From NCBI RefSeq assembly GCF_000826085.1, contig NZ_CCYM01000002.1, positions 744,001 through 808,000 on the forward strand: 64,000 nt of DNA. The letters run 5' to 3'. Numbering within the stretch: the stretch's first letter is position 1; each line of letters starts with the position of its first letter. Made by a program: the position numbers and the translations under genes. Of the stretch, positions 40,359 to 48,932 are shown one piece after another. The DNA comes from Nigerium massiliense. Lineage in GTDB: Bacteria; Actinomycetota; Actinomycetes; Propionibacteriales; Propionibacteriaceae. The notes under the pieces were generated by a model. The model saw only the letters and a list, made by a program, of their open reading frames with translations. It had not been told where the DNA came from and made no database searches.

Positions 40359-41030
40359 ATGAGGATGAGGGCGAAGAACGAGGTGGACGGCCGCGACGCG
40401 GCTCAGGCCGAGCGCGAGATCGGCGAGGCCGGCGCGACGGGCGCCGACGGCAAGCCGAAGCGCGGGTTCGGCACGTACGCCGTGCTGGCCGGGATCGTGC
40501 TGGCGGTGCTCGCGGGCGCCTACCTGATCCCGAAGCCGGGCGACACCCAGCGCGCGGGGGCGCCTGGGGGAGCGCAGGCCGTCCAGGTCAGCACGAACCC
40601 CGGCGGCAAGGCCCCGGTGGTGGGCCAGCCGGTGCCGGACTTCACCGCCGAGACCGTGGACGGCAAGGCCGTGTCGCTGTCGCAGTTCCGCGGCAAGCCG
40701 GTCTGGCTGACGTTCGGCGCGACGTGGTGCGCGCCGTGCCGCGTGGAGGCCCCCGACATCCAGGCCGCCTACCAGCGGCATCGCGGCGACGGGACGACCG
40801 TGCTGGCGGTCTACCTGTCGGAGAACCCGGCCCAGATCACCGATTACGCCCGTCGCGTCGGCATGACGTACACGCACATCCCCGACCAGGATTCCGAGAT
40901 CGCGTCGGAGTACCAGACCGTCGGCATCCCGACGCACTTCTTCATCGACCGCCGGGGCGTCCTGCGGCAGACCCACGTCGGCATCCTCACGCCCGAGCAG
41001 ATGGACGAGGCGCTCAACCAGATCAGCTGA
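40359..41030 (+). CDS. TlpA/ResA-like membrane-anchored thioredoxin
   Basis: A 223-residue thiol-disulfide protein. A cytosolic N-terminus (about 1-38), one membrane helix (about 40-58) and a linker lead to a thioredoxin fold of the TlpA/ResA type with the active site WCAPC (Cys124, Cys127) and the cis-Pro in VGIPTHFF. It probably keeps apocytochrome CXXCH cysteines reduced for heme attachment by ResB/CcsA. It follows ccsA by 36 bp. The start may be ATG 40359 or 40365. Its 3' end overlaps the convergent HAD gene by 8 bp. Confidence 0.9.
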   Translation: MRMRAKNEVDGRDAAQAEREIGEAGATGADGKPKRGFGTYAVLAGIVLAVLAGAYLIPKPGDTQRAGAPGGAQAVQVSTNPGGKAPVVGQPVPDFTAETVDGKAVSLSQFRGKPVWLTFGATWCAPCRVEAPDIQAAYQRHRGDGTTVLAVYLSENPAQITDYARRVGMTYTHIPDQDSEIASEYQTVGIPTHFFIDRRGVLRQTHVGILTPEQMDEALNQIS

Positions 41031-41697
41031 GTGCTGCGCCGTCCGTCAGGGGCTGGACGGTGTGCGCCCAGTCGACGATCTGCTCCAGCGAGCCGATCTG
41101 CCAGTCGTGGTCGATCACCTGGTCGGCGATCGTGGGGACGGCGATGACGGGGATGCCCGCCGCCCGCAGGGCGAGGGCGCCGTTGGCGGAGTCCTCGACG
41201 CCGATCGCGGTGGCTGGGTCGGCGCCCAGGCGGCGGCAGACCTCAAGGTAGACGTCCGCGGCGGGCTTCGCGTGCTCCACCTCCTCGCACGAGACGACGG
41301 TGTCGGCGAGGTCGTACAGCCCGGCCGCCTCAAGCTCGAGGCGCAGGTTCGCGACGGTGGCGTTGGAACCGATGCCGAGCGGGACGCGTCCGTGCAGGGC
41401 CGTGAGCACCTCGACCGCGCCGGGCAGCGGCCTCGTGTGGCGCAGCTTGGCCACGGCGATCTCGCGGAGCTCGTCGCCGAAGGTGTCGAGGTCGCTGACC
41501 CCCGCCCGCTGCGCCAGCAGCCGGATCGAGAAGTCCCAGGGCGAGCCGAGCACGGCCGCGCGGTCGCCCGGCTCGAGCGCCGACCCGTAGCGGGCGAGCA
41601 GCTCCTCCTCGGCCTCCTCCCACAGCGGCTCGGTGTTCACGAGCACGCCGTCGCAGTCGAAGATGACGGCGCTGACACGGGCGGGCAGTTCAGTCAT
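41023..41697 (-). CDS. HAD-superfamily phosphatase (beta-phosphoglucomutase-like)
   Basis: A 224-residue HAD hydrolase. Motif I is FDCDGVLVNTEPLW (nucleophile Asp about 14, acid/base Asp 16), motif II is GIGSNAT, the Lys is in EHAKPAADVYL and motif IV is GVEDSANGALAL. The cap is of the small helical type, as in beta-phosphoglucomutase and sugar-phosphate phosphatases. The substrate cannot be told. It is 12 bp downstream of the P450 gene in the same direction and may share its transcript. Confidence 0.88.
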   Translation of the reverse strand: MTELPARVSAVIFDCDGVLVNTEPLWEEAEEELLARYGSALEPGDRAAVLGSPWDFSIRLLAQRAGVSDLDTFGDELREIAVAKLRHTRPLPGAVEVLTALHGRVPLGIGSNATVANLRLELEAAGLYDLADTVVSCEEVEHAKPAADVYLEVCRRLGADPATAIGVEDSANGALALRAAGIPVIAVPTIADQVIDHDWQIGSLEQIVDWAHTVQPLTDGAALS

Positions 41698-41709
41698 GGC
41701 GTCATTGTC

Positions 41710-42936
41710 TCAGGGCGTCCGTCCGGCGACGAACGCTCGGGCAACCGGTGCCGGACGCCGCGCGCGCAGCACGAAGCCACGCAGTGAGTAGCCCGAGATG
41801 AGCGCGTCCCAACCGATGGTCGGCTCCTGGACGACCTCCAGGTCGAGGGCCATGAGCTTGCGCACCAGCACGTCGGTCTCCTGGATGGCGAGGGCGTTGC
41901 CGGGGCACTTGTGCGGGCCGTCGCCGAAGCTCATCACCTCCTCGCCGATGCCGCGGGGCAGGTCGCGGCCCGGGCGGAGCTGCAGCGGCTCGGCGCCCAC
42001 GGTCGACTCGTCGGAGTTCGCCTGCCGGATGAACAGGTCGAGGAGCTCGCCAGAGCGCACCTGGTGGGTCTGGCCGTCCGCGGTGAAGGCGAAGTCGCGC
42101 TGGGCGCGCCGGAAGAGGTGGCCGACGATCGGCTCGAGGCGCAGCACCTCGCTGAGGATCAGGTAGCGCTCGTGCTGGTCGGCGTCCAGGTAGCGGCGGC
42201 GCAGCCCGTCGTCGGTGAGCAGGTGCCACGTGCACATCGAGATGAACTCGCGCGTGGTGACCATGCCGGCGGCGCCGTAGGTGACGCACTCGATGAGGAT
42301 CTCGGAATCGGAGTAGCCCTCGGCGACGAGGTGGCTGATCACGTCCTCGGCCGGCTCGGCGCGGCGGGCCTTGATGGCGGGCCGCACGTCGAAGAGGTAG
42401 AAGGCGCCCATCGGGATGTTGCCGAGGATGAGGGCGCGCAGCTTGGCGAAGCGGCTGCTTCCGCGCCTTGCGTCCGCGGCGTCCCCGTGCGGGTATTCGA
42501 AGAAGCGCTCGAGGCGCGTGGCCATCGGCCCGATGGGGGAGTTGGTCAGGCCGATCACCTGGGCGGCGATCTCGACGGAGTAGCGCAGGGAGAATTGGTC
42601 GAGGCGGAACGTGTCCTCGGTGAGCGCCTCGGCGACGAGGTCGTCCGCGCGGGTGGCCATGAGCTCGCGGTAGCGGGTGGACACGGTCTTGGGGGCGAAG
42701 AACCGGGCCGTCTTGGAGCGCTGCTGGCGGTGCTTCTCGCCGTCCATGAAGAGGATCGGGTCGTTGCGGCGCGAGGGGACGGTCTCGGACGCGAAGCCGG
42801 CCTGGGTGGTGGCGTCGCGCTCGCGGAGGACCTGGCGGACGGCCTCCGCGGATCGGATGCGCCACACGTTCGCGTCGTGCTCCACGCGGGGCTCCGCGGA
42901 CTCTCCGGGGTAGGTGGAACGGCGCTGGCTCGTCAT
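41710..42936 (-). CDS. Cytochrome P450
   Basis: A 408-residue bacterial class I P450. The heme-binding loop FGDGPHKCPGNALA holds the Cys ligand (about residue 347). The I-helix segment is GAAGMVTTREF with the oxygen-activating Thr, and the K-helix ExxR is EVLRLEP. No ferredoxin or reductase gene is adjacent. The substrate is unknown. The start at 42936 (ATG) gives the N-terminus TSQRRSTYPGE. Confidence 0.92.
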   Translation of the reverse strand: MTSQRRSTYPGESAEPRVEHDANVWRIRSAEAVRQVLRERDATTQAGFASETVPSRRNDPILFMDGEKHRQQRSKTARFFAPKTVSTRYRELMATRADDLVAEALTEDTFRLDQFSLRYSVEIAAQVIGLTNSPIGPMATRLERFFEYPHGDAADARRGSSRFAKLRALILGNIPMGAFYLFDVRPAIKARRAEPAEDVISHLVAEGYSDSEILIECVTYGAAGMVTTREFISMCTWHLLTDDGLRRRYLDADQHERYLILSEVLRLEPIVGHLFRRAQRDFAFTADGQTHQVRSGELLDLFIRQANSDESTVGAEPLQLRPGRDLPRGIGEEVMSFGDGPHKCPGNALAIQETDVLVRKLMALDLEVVQEPTIGWDALISGYSLRGFVLRARRPAPVARAFVAGRTP

Positions 42937-43017
42937 GGGTCGAGGCTATCCAGCGGGGGGTTGAGCCGCGGCCCTGGCGAGAGGACGTGCTGGCTTCGGC
43001 GGCGGGGCGGCCGCACG

Positions 43018-43644
43018 TCACATGAGCGGGCTGCGCCACTCCCAGAGGGTGCCCGGACGCCCGCGGCCGAGCACGACCTTCTTGTGGCTCACGTCGAGGC
43101 CCTTCATGGACGCCAGCTTGCGGTTGAGGTTGCCGCGGTCGGGCGGCGTGCCAGTCAGCGAGCGGGTGATCGCGACGGCCGCGGAGACGGGGAACGCCGG
43201 TCCGGTGAGGGCCTGCGTGAACGGGATGTTGTGCCACAGCCGCTCCACCAGCAGGGGCCGGCACTCCTCGACGATGCGGTTGTGGTCGAACGCCAGGTCG
43301 GGGATCTCGTCGAGCGGGTACCACAGGGCGGTGTCGCCGAGGTCTTCGCCGACGCCCCACATCGCGACGGACAGGGTGAAGCCGCGGGGGTCGCGGGCGG
43401 GCTCGTCGAACACGGTGAGCTGGCCGTGGGACAGCAGGTCGGTGCCGAGCTTGGTCTTGACGGCGCGCTTGGCGGCGTCGGCGAGGCGCTCGCCCTCCCA
43501 CAGCACGACGCCGGGGAGCGCGAGCTGGTCGGCGAACGGTTCGTTCTCCCGCGGGGACACCCCGATCTCGACGATTCGCTGTTCAGGGTTGTACCGCAGC
43601 GTGAGCACGTCGACCGAGACTTTGGACGTCGGGGGCCTGGTCAT
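43018..43644 (-). CDS. NrtR-like regulator (Nudix domain plus winged helix)
   Basis: A 208-residue protein. The first 140 residues have a Nudix fold, but the Nudix box is degraded: GERLADAAKRAVKTKLG lacks the Glu pair needed for hydrolysis. The last 65 residues resemble the winged helix of NrtR regulators (FTQALTGPAFPVSAAVAITR, then GNLNRKLA). NrtR proteins bind ADP-ribose and control NAD genes, but related ones control sugar genes. No NAD genes are visible nearby. GTG or ATG starts near 43644 are possible; the annotated one begins TRPPTSKVSVDVL. Confidence 0.8.
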   Translation of the reverse strand: MTRPPTSKVSVDVLTLRYNPEQRIVEIGVSPRENEPFADQLALPGVVLWEGERLADAAKRAVKTKLGTDLLSHGQLTVFDEPARDPRGFTLSVAMWGVGEDLGDTALWYPLDEIPDLAFDHNRIVEECRPLLVERLWHNIPFTQALTGPAFPVSAAVAITRSLTGTPPDRGNLNRKLASMKGLDVSHKKVVLGRGRPGTLWEWRSPLM

Positions 43645-43850
43645 CGCTGGATCTCCACATCATTGGGTGTGGATTCAGTCTAGACGCTTATTGGTTGTTC
43701 CGACCAGATTCGGGAAGGCGTCCGCCGTTCCTCTAGGCGCCCGCACGGGGACGCGCTGATCTTCCGGGTGGGGACGTCCTGTTGCGCCGGTGGCCCGCGG
43801 TCCGTCGTGCGCCGTTCCACCCGAAAGAATGCGGGTCGGAAGAATCCTAT

Positions 43851-43861
43851 TTAGAGACGTG
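43851..43861 (+). repeat. Direct repeat TTAGAGACGTG, left copy
   Basis: An identical 11-mer lies at 53453-53463, on the other side of the Tad locus. A 10-bp version (TAGAGACGTG) also occurs at 136-145. Confidence 0.5.
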
Positions 43862-44003
43862 CGCATATGTAGGGGAATTATCGCGATTTAAGTGAACGCC
43901 TTCCAGGGAGGCCGTCCCGCTGCGTCGACGCGAGAGTGTCGCGATCTCTTCGCGCGCTCTGCGCTCCCGCAAGGAAAAAAGATGGCGACGTATGAACCGG
44001 TGG

Positions 44004-44054
44004 TTATCCACACGAAGTCCCTGGTCAGCGCACTGTGAACACGAGTTATCCACA
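44004..44054 (+). promoter_or_regulatory. Two perfect DnaA boxes upstream of the Tad operon
   Basis: TTATCCACA occurs at 44004-44012 and 44046-44054 in the same orientation, 42 bp apart (four helical turns). They are 22 kb from oriC and end 87 bp before the first Tad gene. Confidence 0.75.
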
Positions 44055-44140
44055 GATCCAGCAATGTGTTGAATGTGCCCGCGGGCGCTTGATTACATTC
44101 TCATCACCCAGACGTCGTTCGTCAGAACAGGACTGTATTC

Positions 44141-44773
44141 ATGACCCGATCAACCGGCCTATCGGCACCGGCAGGCGCCCGGCCCCGGCGCAATCTGCGC
44201 TGGCTGGTATTGGGAATTCTGCTCGTGGCTCTGGGCGGTTTGGCGTCCGCATTGTTGTTCACGACGGTGACGGACAGCCGTCCCGCTATCAAGCTGACCC
44301 GAACGTTGTACCGCGGCGAGCAGATCCAGGCGGCTGACCTGAGCGTCATCACCATCGGCCGGTTGACCGACCTCGACGTGGTGCCCGGCGAGGAACTCAA
44401 CGCGGTGGTGGGGCAGACGGCGGTGACCGACCTTCCGCAGGGGTCCGTGGTCGTGCGAGGCGCGGTCGGACGGACCGACCTCGCACCGGGGCTGTCGCGG
44501 GTGGGATTGAAGCTGCCGCCGGGTCGTTTGCCGAGCGTCGGGATGCCCCCTGGCACGCAGGTGCTCCTCGTCGCGGTCCCCGAGCGTGCGGCCGGGGCGT
44601 CCGCGAGCGTGCCCCCGTCGGTCGCGGCCACGCTCACCAACGCCCCGGTCGGCCAGGCGGACGGCAGCGTGCTGGTGGACGTGAACGTGCCCGCCCATGA
44701 CGCCGAGTCGGTCGCCCGGCTGGCGGCGGCGGACCGCCTGGTGTTGGTGCGACGCGCGCAGGGGGACGGATGA
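44141..44773 (+). CDS. SAF-domain protein (CpaB/RcpC-like), Tad locus
   Basis: A 210-residue protein with one N-terminal membrane helix (about 21-42) and an external SAF domain (about 52-115; TRTLYRGEQIQAADLSVITI). CpaB/RcpC proteins with this layout are part of Tad pilus machines. In Gram-positive bacteria there is no outer-membrane secretin, so its role may be within the wall. Second half is Gly/Ala/Val-rich. It is the first gene of the Tad operon and overlaps the next by 4 bp. Confidence 0.85.
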   Translation: MTRSTGLSAPAGARPRRNLRWLVLGILLVALGGLASALLFTTVTDSRPAIKLTRTLYRGEQIQAADLSVITIGRLTDLDVVPGEELNAVVGQTAVTDLPQGSVVVRGAVGRTDLAPGLSRVGLKLPPGRLPSVGMPPGTQVLLVAVPERAAGASASVPPSVAATLTNAPVGQADGSVLVDVNVPAHDAESVARLAAADRLVLVRRAQGDG

Positions 44774-45567
44774 GCACCATCGTCCTCTGCAGCGCCACGG
44801 GATCGCCGGGCGTGACCGTCACCGCCTTGGGGCTGGCGCTCGCGTGGCCGCGGGACGTCCTGCTGGCCGACGCCGACCGGACGCCGTCGCAGTCGGTCCT
44901 GGCGGGGTACCTGCGCGGCGAGGTCACCCAGGGCCGCGGCCTGCCGGGTCTGCTGCAGGCGCATCGAGAGCGCACCCACCTGCTGGACGCCATCGACGAG
45001 CAGGTGCTCGAGTTGCCGGAGCCGCCACGGCCCCGGCCACGTTCGGGCGAAGAGACGCAGGCCGTCCGGCGCCGCTTCCTGCCGGGCTTCGTCCGGCTCG
45101 GCACGATCGACCTCTTCGGGCCGGTCTGGCGGGAGTTGGCCCAGACCTTCCGCGACATGCACTCCGACGTGGTGGTGGATGCCGGGCGTATCGGTCGCCA
45201 CGGTCTGCCCGAGGCGCTGACGGAGACGGCCGATCGGGTGCTGGTGGTGACGCGCACCACGCTGCCGGCGCTGGCCGCGGTGCGGCTGTATCTCCCCCTG
45301 CTGGCCGAGCGCCAATTGGAGGACCGGCTCGGTCTCGTGCTGATCGGGTCCGGGAGGCCGTATGCGGCGGGCGAGATCACGGACCAGTTCGGGGTGGGCG
45401 TCGCCGCACAGATCCCGTGGGAGCCGCGCTGGGCCGACGAGCTGGCGCTCGGCGTGCCCGTCGGGTCGGGGTGGTGGGGCCGCAAGCTGGCACGCGGCTA
45501 CGCGGACGCCGCGGCGACCCTGAGCGCGGTCGAGCGGCGCGAACCGGTCATGGAGGTGACCGCGTGA
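44770..45567 (+). CDS. TadZ/CpaE-like ATPase homolog with altered P-loop
   Basis: A 265-residue protein at the TadZ position of a Tad operon. It has a ParA/MinD-like fold: VLLADADRTPSQ matches Walker A', and DMHSDVVVDAGRIG matches Walker B. The P-loop reads SATGSPGVTVTALG, without the Lys residues of KGGVGKT, so ATP hydrolysis is doubtful. TadZ proteins direct the pilus machine to its place in the cell. It overlaps its neighbours by 4 bp on each side. Confidence 0.8.
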   Translation: MSTIVLCSATGSPGVTVTALGLALAWPRDVLLADADRTPSQSVLAGYLRGEVTQGRGLPGLLQAHRERTHLLDAIDEQVLELPEPPRPRPRSGEETQAVRRRFLPGFVRLGTIDLFGPVWRELAQTFRDMHSDVVVDAGRIGRHGLPEALTETADRVLVVTRTTLPALAAVRLYLPLLAERQLEDRLGLVLIGSGRPYAAGEITDQFGVGVAAQIPWEPRWADELALGVPVGSGWWGRKLARGYADAAATLSAVERREPVMEVTA

Positions 45568-46979
45568 GCCTCGCCGACATCCCGCTGTTCAGCGCTGCGA
45601 CCGACCTTCCGCTCCGCCGGAGCGACGTCGCCGTGTCGCCCCGCATCGAGCGCATGGTGCGCGAGGTCGAGATCGAGTGGCCGCTCGTGGTCGTTCTCCG
45701 CCGACGGGCGTCGGAGGCGATCAGCCGGGCCGTTGACGAGCAGCAGGAGCGCACCGGCGCCCATCTGGCCGAGGTCGACAGGCGGCTTCTCGCCCGGCAG
45801 ACGCTGCGCCGCGTCGTCCGCAACTACGCCGAAGAGCAGAGCATGCTCGGGGAATCCCTTTGGTCGATGGAGACCGAGCATGCGTACGCGGCCGCGCTGG
45901 AGAACGCGATCTTCGGTTACGGCCGGCTGCAGCCGCTCTTCGAGATCCCCGGGGCGGAGAACGTCGAGATCCATGGCTGCGACTCGGTGATGGTGCAGTT
46001 CGGGGACGGCCATCGCGAGCCGCACCCGCCCGTCGCCGACACCGATGAGGAACTGGTCGAGGCGATCCGGTTCCTGGGGGAGTCCGTGACGCCGGCGCGC
46101 CCGTTCGACGACGCCCACCCCACCATGACCCTCGCGCTCGGTGATCGCTTCCGGCTTCACGCCGTCGGCTTCGGGCTCTCCTACCGGCCTTCCGTGACGA
46201 TCCGGCAGCACATCTTGACGGAGGTGACGCTGCCCGAGCTCGTGGACGGCGGGATGATGCCCGACGAGGTCGGACAGCTGCTGCACGCGGCGGTGCTCGG
46301 CCGGCAGTCGATCGTGATCTCGGGCGATCAGGGCGCAGGAAAAACCACGTTGCTGCGGGCGCTGATCGCCTCCATCCCGCCCCAGGAACGGTTCGGCACC
46401 CTCGAGACGGACTACGAACTGCTCACCCACCTGCAGCCCGGCCGGAAGAACATGGTCGCGCTCCAGGCACGCGTCGGCATGGGCGAGCGACAGGACGGCC
46501 GTCAGGTCGGCGAGTTCACCGTCGCCGACCTCATCCCCGAGGCGTTGCGGCAGAACCTGTCCCGGCTCATCGTGGGCGAGGTGCGTGGCGCCGAGGCCGG
46601 CGCGATGTTCGAAGCGATGCAGTCCGGAGCCGGCACCTTGAGCACCACGCACAGCCACGACGTGGTCTCGACGATGGACCGACTCGCTGCGCGGGTCGCG
46701 CAGGCTGGCGTCCTCACGGTCGACGAGGCGTTCCGGCAGATCGCGCTGCACATAGGCCTGCTCGTGCACGTCCAGCTGATCGACGACACCTGGCGAGGCG
46801 GGACGCGCACCCGCCGCATCTCGGAGGTCCGAAGGCTGACCGGGGCGATGGAGGGCAACCGTCCGGTCACGCACCTGGTCTACCGCGCCGGCACCGAGCA
46901 TTCCGCCGAGACGTATCACCCCGAGGCGGCGTACCTCGACGAGCTCGCACCGTTCCTGTCCACATGGAGATCGCGATGA
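45564..46979 (+). CDS. tadA: Tad secretion ATPase TadA (CpaF family)
   Basis: A 471-residue type II/IV secretion ATPase that powers Flp pilus assembly. Walker A is GDQGAGKTTLL (from about residue 253), the Asp box is ETDYELL, Walker B is LIVGEVRGAEAGAMFEAM and the His box is TTHSHD. The N-terminal helical domain covers about 1-110. GTG 45564 overlaps the tadZ-like stop as GTGA; the frame is open far upstream but only as a shadow. It overlaps tadB by 16 bp. Confidence 0.95.
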   Translation: MSLADIPLFSAATDLPLRRSDVAVSPRIERMVREVEIEWPLVVVLRRRASEAISRAVDEQQERTGAHLAEVDRRLLARQTLRRVVRNYAEEQSMLGESLWSMETEHAYAAALENAIFGYGRLQPLFEIPGAENVEIHGCDSVMVQFGDGHREPHPPVADTDEELVEAIRFLGESVTPARPFDDAHPTMTLALGDRFRLHAVGFGLSYRPSVTIRQHILTEVTLPELVDGGMMPDEVGQLLHAAVLGRQSIVISGDQGAGKTTLLRALIASIPPQERFGTLETDYELLTHLQPGRKNMVALQARVGMGERQDGRQVGEFTVADLIPEALRQNLSRLIVGEVRGAEAGAMFEAMQSGAGTLSTTHSHDVVSTMDRLAARVAQAGVLTVDEAFRQIALHIGLLVHVQLIDDTWRGGTRTRRISEVRRLTGAMEGNRPVTHLVYRAGTEHSAETYHPEAAYLDELAPFLSTWRSR

Positions 46980-47842
46980 TCGCGCTCGCCGCAGCCGTCG
47001 CTGGCATGGCCGTTGTGGCCGGGGCGTGCCTCGCTCTCACTGCCTGGCTGGGCCTGATTCCCCAGCGGACGCCGTCGTCCACACGGTCCACAACCCTGTG
47101 GACGAGGGCTGTGGATAAGATCCGTCGCACCACGCGCCGGCAGTGGCTGCTGCTCGCCACAGGGTGCGGGGCCGGGGTCGTCATCACCTACCTGACCGGA
47201 TGGCCGGTGATGCTCCTCGTCGCCCCCGCAGCGATCGTCGGCCTGCCGATGCTGCTGAGCGAGCCCCCGCAGCGCGACCGCCGCCTGCTGGAGGCGCTGG
47301 ATCGGTGGGTGCGCACGATGCTCGGCCTGATGTCGACCGGCAAATCCATCGCGGACGCCATCCGGGTCTCCGCCCGGCAGGCACCCGAGCCGCTGGCGGC
47401 TCCGCTCGCCAGCCTGGCCCGGCGACTCGACGACCGCTGGGCGCCCGCGCAGGCCCTGATGGCGATGGCGGACGACCTCGAAAGTCCCGACGCCGACGCG
47501 GTGCTCGCCGCACTGATCCTGTCCGTGCAGCGCGGTGGCACGGGGGCGTCCGCCACGCTGCGGGCACTCGCCGATTCGATCCAGGACCGGCTGCAGGCCT
47601 TGCGGGAGATCGAGGCCGAACGGTCGAAGCCGCGGGCTGTGGTGCGGCAGGTGACGATCATCACCGTCGGCGTCCTGGCCTTCGGGCTGCTGTTCGCCCG
47701 GGACTTCTTCGCGCCGTACGGCACGCCCGTGGGTCAGCTGATCCTCGTGAGCCTGCTGAGCGTGTACGCGGCGTCGCTGTTCATGCTGCGCAAGATGACG
47801 TTGCCGCGCGGGCGCGACCGCATCCTGAGGCCGCTGCCATGA
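46964..47842 (+). CDS. tadB: Tad inner-membrane protein TadB
   Basis: A 292-residue platform protein for the TadA ATPase. Helices lie at about 5-28, 62-95, 225-243 and 250-272. The cytosolic T2SSF domain in the middle shows LGLMSTGKSIADAIRVSARQ and LILSVQRGGTGASATL. Near residue 40 the coding DNA holds a cluster of DnaA-box-like sequences. It ends ATGA with the tadC start. Confidence 0.9.
   Translation: MEIAMIALAAAVAGMAVVAGACLALTAWLGLIPQRTPSSTRSTTLWTRAVDKIRRTTRRQWLLLATGCGAGVVITYLTGWPVMLLVAPAAIVGLPMLLSEPPQRDRRLLEALDRWVRTMLGLMSTGKSIADAIRVSARQAPEPLAAPLASLARRLDDRWAPAQALMAMADDLESPDADAVLAALILSVQRGGTGASATLRALADSIQDRLQALREIEAERSKPRAVVRQVTIITVGVLAFGLLFARDFFAPYGTPVGQLILVSLLSVYAASLFMLRKMTLPRGRDRILRPLP
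47086..47118. promoter_or_regulatory. DnaA-box cluster inside tadB
   Basis: GTCCACA (47086-47092) and TGTGGAC (47097-47103) form an inverted pair, followed by a perfect TGTGGATAA (47110-47118). A further TCCACAC precedes them. Confidence 0.6.
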
Positions 47843-48720
47843 CCGCCACGCTCGTCACCGTCATGCCCGGCATGGTCATCGCCTTCGGCATCGTGCTGGC
47901 GATCCTCGCCTTCCGTCCGCTTCCGCCGCGGCTGGACGACGCGCTGGCCGCGCTCGCCGACAGCGGGCCCGCCGCGACGGAACCCGAGGAGGTCCCGACA
48001 GACGAACGCGTGGGAGCCTGGTGGCTGCATCGGCGCGGCGGACGGGTCTCGGTCGCCCTGGCCCGGCGCCTGCAGCTCAAAGGCATCAGCGTCACGCGGT
48101 TCTACTCCGACAAGCTCATCTACGCCGCGGGCGGCTTCTTCCTGCCGCTGCTGCTGGGAGTGCTGGCCGCGCTGACCGGGGAGCGCGAGGTGATGATCCC
48201 GGCGGTCGCGTCCATCGTGGGGGCGGCGGTGGGATTCTTCCTTCCCGACTTGCGGTTGCGCCAGGACGCTCCGAACATCTCCGCGGACGCCACAGAGTCC
48301 GTCCTCACGTTCTACGACCTCGTCACGCTCGAGCGGATGGCCAACCAGTCCGCGACCCAGTCGCTGCACGCGGCGGCGGCCCTCTCGGACACCGCCGTGT
48401 TCTCCACGATTCGCGGGTCCCTGGAGCGAGCCCGCCTCGAACAGCGGATGCCCTTCGGCGACCTGAAGGATCTCGGGCAGCGGATGGAGCTTCCGGCGCT
48501 CGTCGACCTGGCCGAGGTGATGCGGCTCGATGAGACCGGCGCGTCCCTGTCGGGAACGCTGCGTGCCCGGGTGAAGGAACTCCGGGACGCCCACCTGACC
48601 GCCATGAAGATGGCCGCGAACGACGCGTCCGAGCGGATGACCGTCTTCATGGTCATCCCCAGCCTCATCTTCGGGCTGATCTTCCTCATCCCGCCTCTGC
48701 TCAAGCTCGTCTCAACCTAG
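47839..48720 (+). CDS. tadC: Tad inner-membrane protein TadC
   Basis: A 293-residue second platform protein of the Tad machine. Helices lie at about 6-26, 95-135 (two) and 268-288. The T2SSF core shows FYDLVTLERMANQS and EVMRLDETGASLSGTLRARV. ATG 47839 overlaps the tadB stop by 4 bp. The pilin gene follows after 23 bp. Confidence 0.92.
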   Translation: MTATLVTVMPGMVIAFGIVLAILAFRPLPPRLDDALAALADSGPAATEPEEVPTDERVGAWWLHRRGGRVSVALARRLQLKGISVTRFYSDKLIYAAGGFFLPLLLGVLAALTGEREVMIPAVASIVGAAVGFFLPDLRLRQDAPNISADATESVLTFYDLVTLERMANQSATQSLHAAAALSDTAVFSTIRGSLERARLEQRMPFGDLKDLGQRMELPALVDLAEVMRLDETGASLSGTLRARVKELRDAHLTAMKMAANDASERMTVFMVIPSLIFGLIFLIPPLLKLVST

Positions 48721-48743
48721 AAAACCCACGAAGGAGAACCGAA

Positions 48744-48932
48744 ATGGCACGTCTGCTCAACCTCATCGTCGGCACGCTCGTCAACCCGCCCCGCCCCGAC
48801 GAGCGCGGCCTGTCGCAGTCCACGGAGAACGTGCTGCTGCTCACGGGCGCGGTGGCGGTGGCCTTCCTCGTCATCCAGGCCGTCCGCACGTTCATCAGCG
48901 GCAATCTGGTGCTGACCCTGCCGGGACGATGA
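48744..48932 (+). CDS. Flp-type pilin
   Basis: A 62-residue small pilin. A leader of about 23 residues ends in ERGL, then SQSTENVLLL begins the hydrophobic helix (to about residue 52). If cleavage falls after Leu23, Glu28 is at position +5, as in type IV pilins. It has AAGGAGA upstream and is the only Flp-like gene in the locus. No prepilin peptidase gene (TadV) is in the window. Confidence 0.82.
   Translation: MARLLNLIVGTLVNPPRPDERGLSQSTENVLLLTGAVAVAFLVIQAVRTFISGNLVLTLPGR

Larger units (their letters stand above)
43645..44140. other. Intergenic region upstream of the Tad locus
   Basis: 496 bp without a supported gene. It is more AT-rich than the flanks and holds the 11-mer TTAGAGACGTG (43851-43861), an ATCGCGAT-like palindrome near 43879-43886 and two perfect DnaA boxes. 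The Tad operon promoter must lie here; I cannot place it with confidence. Confidence 0.6.

Noticed and set aside
41023..41030. 8-bp overlap of the TlpA-like and HAD genes as a regulatory device
   Set aside because: Short convergent overlaps are common in compact genomes and nothing else supports a role.
47143..48720. Longer tadC frame reaching back over tadB
   Set aside because: The upstream part is a shadow of tadB; the ATGA overlap at 47839 gives the real start.
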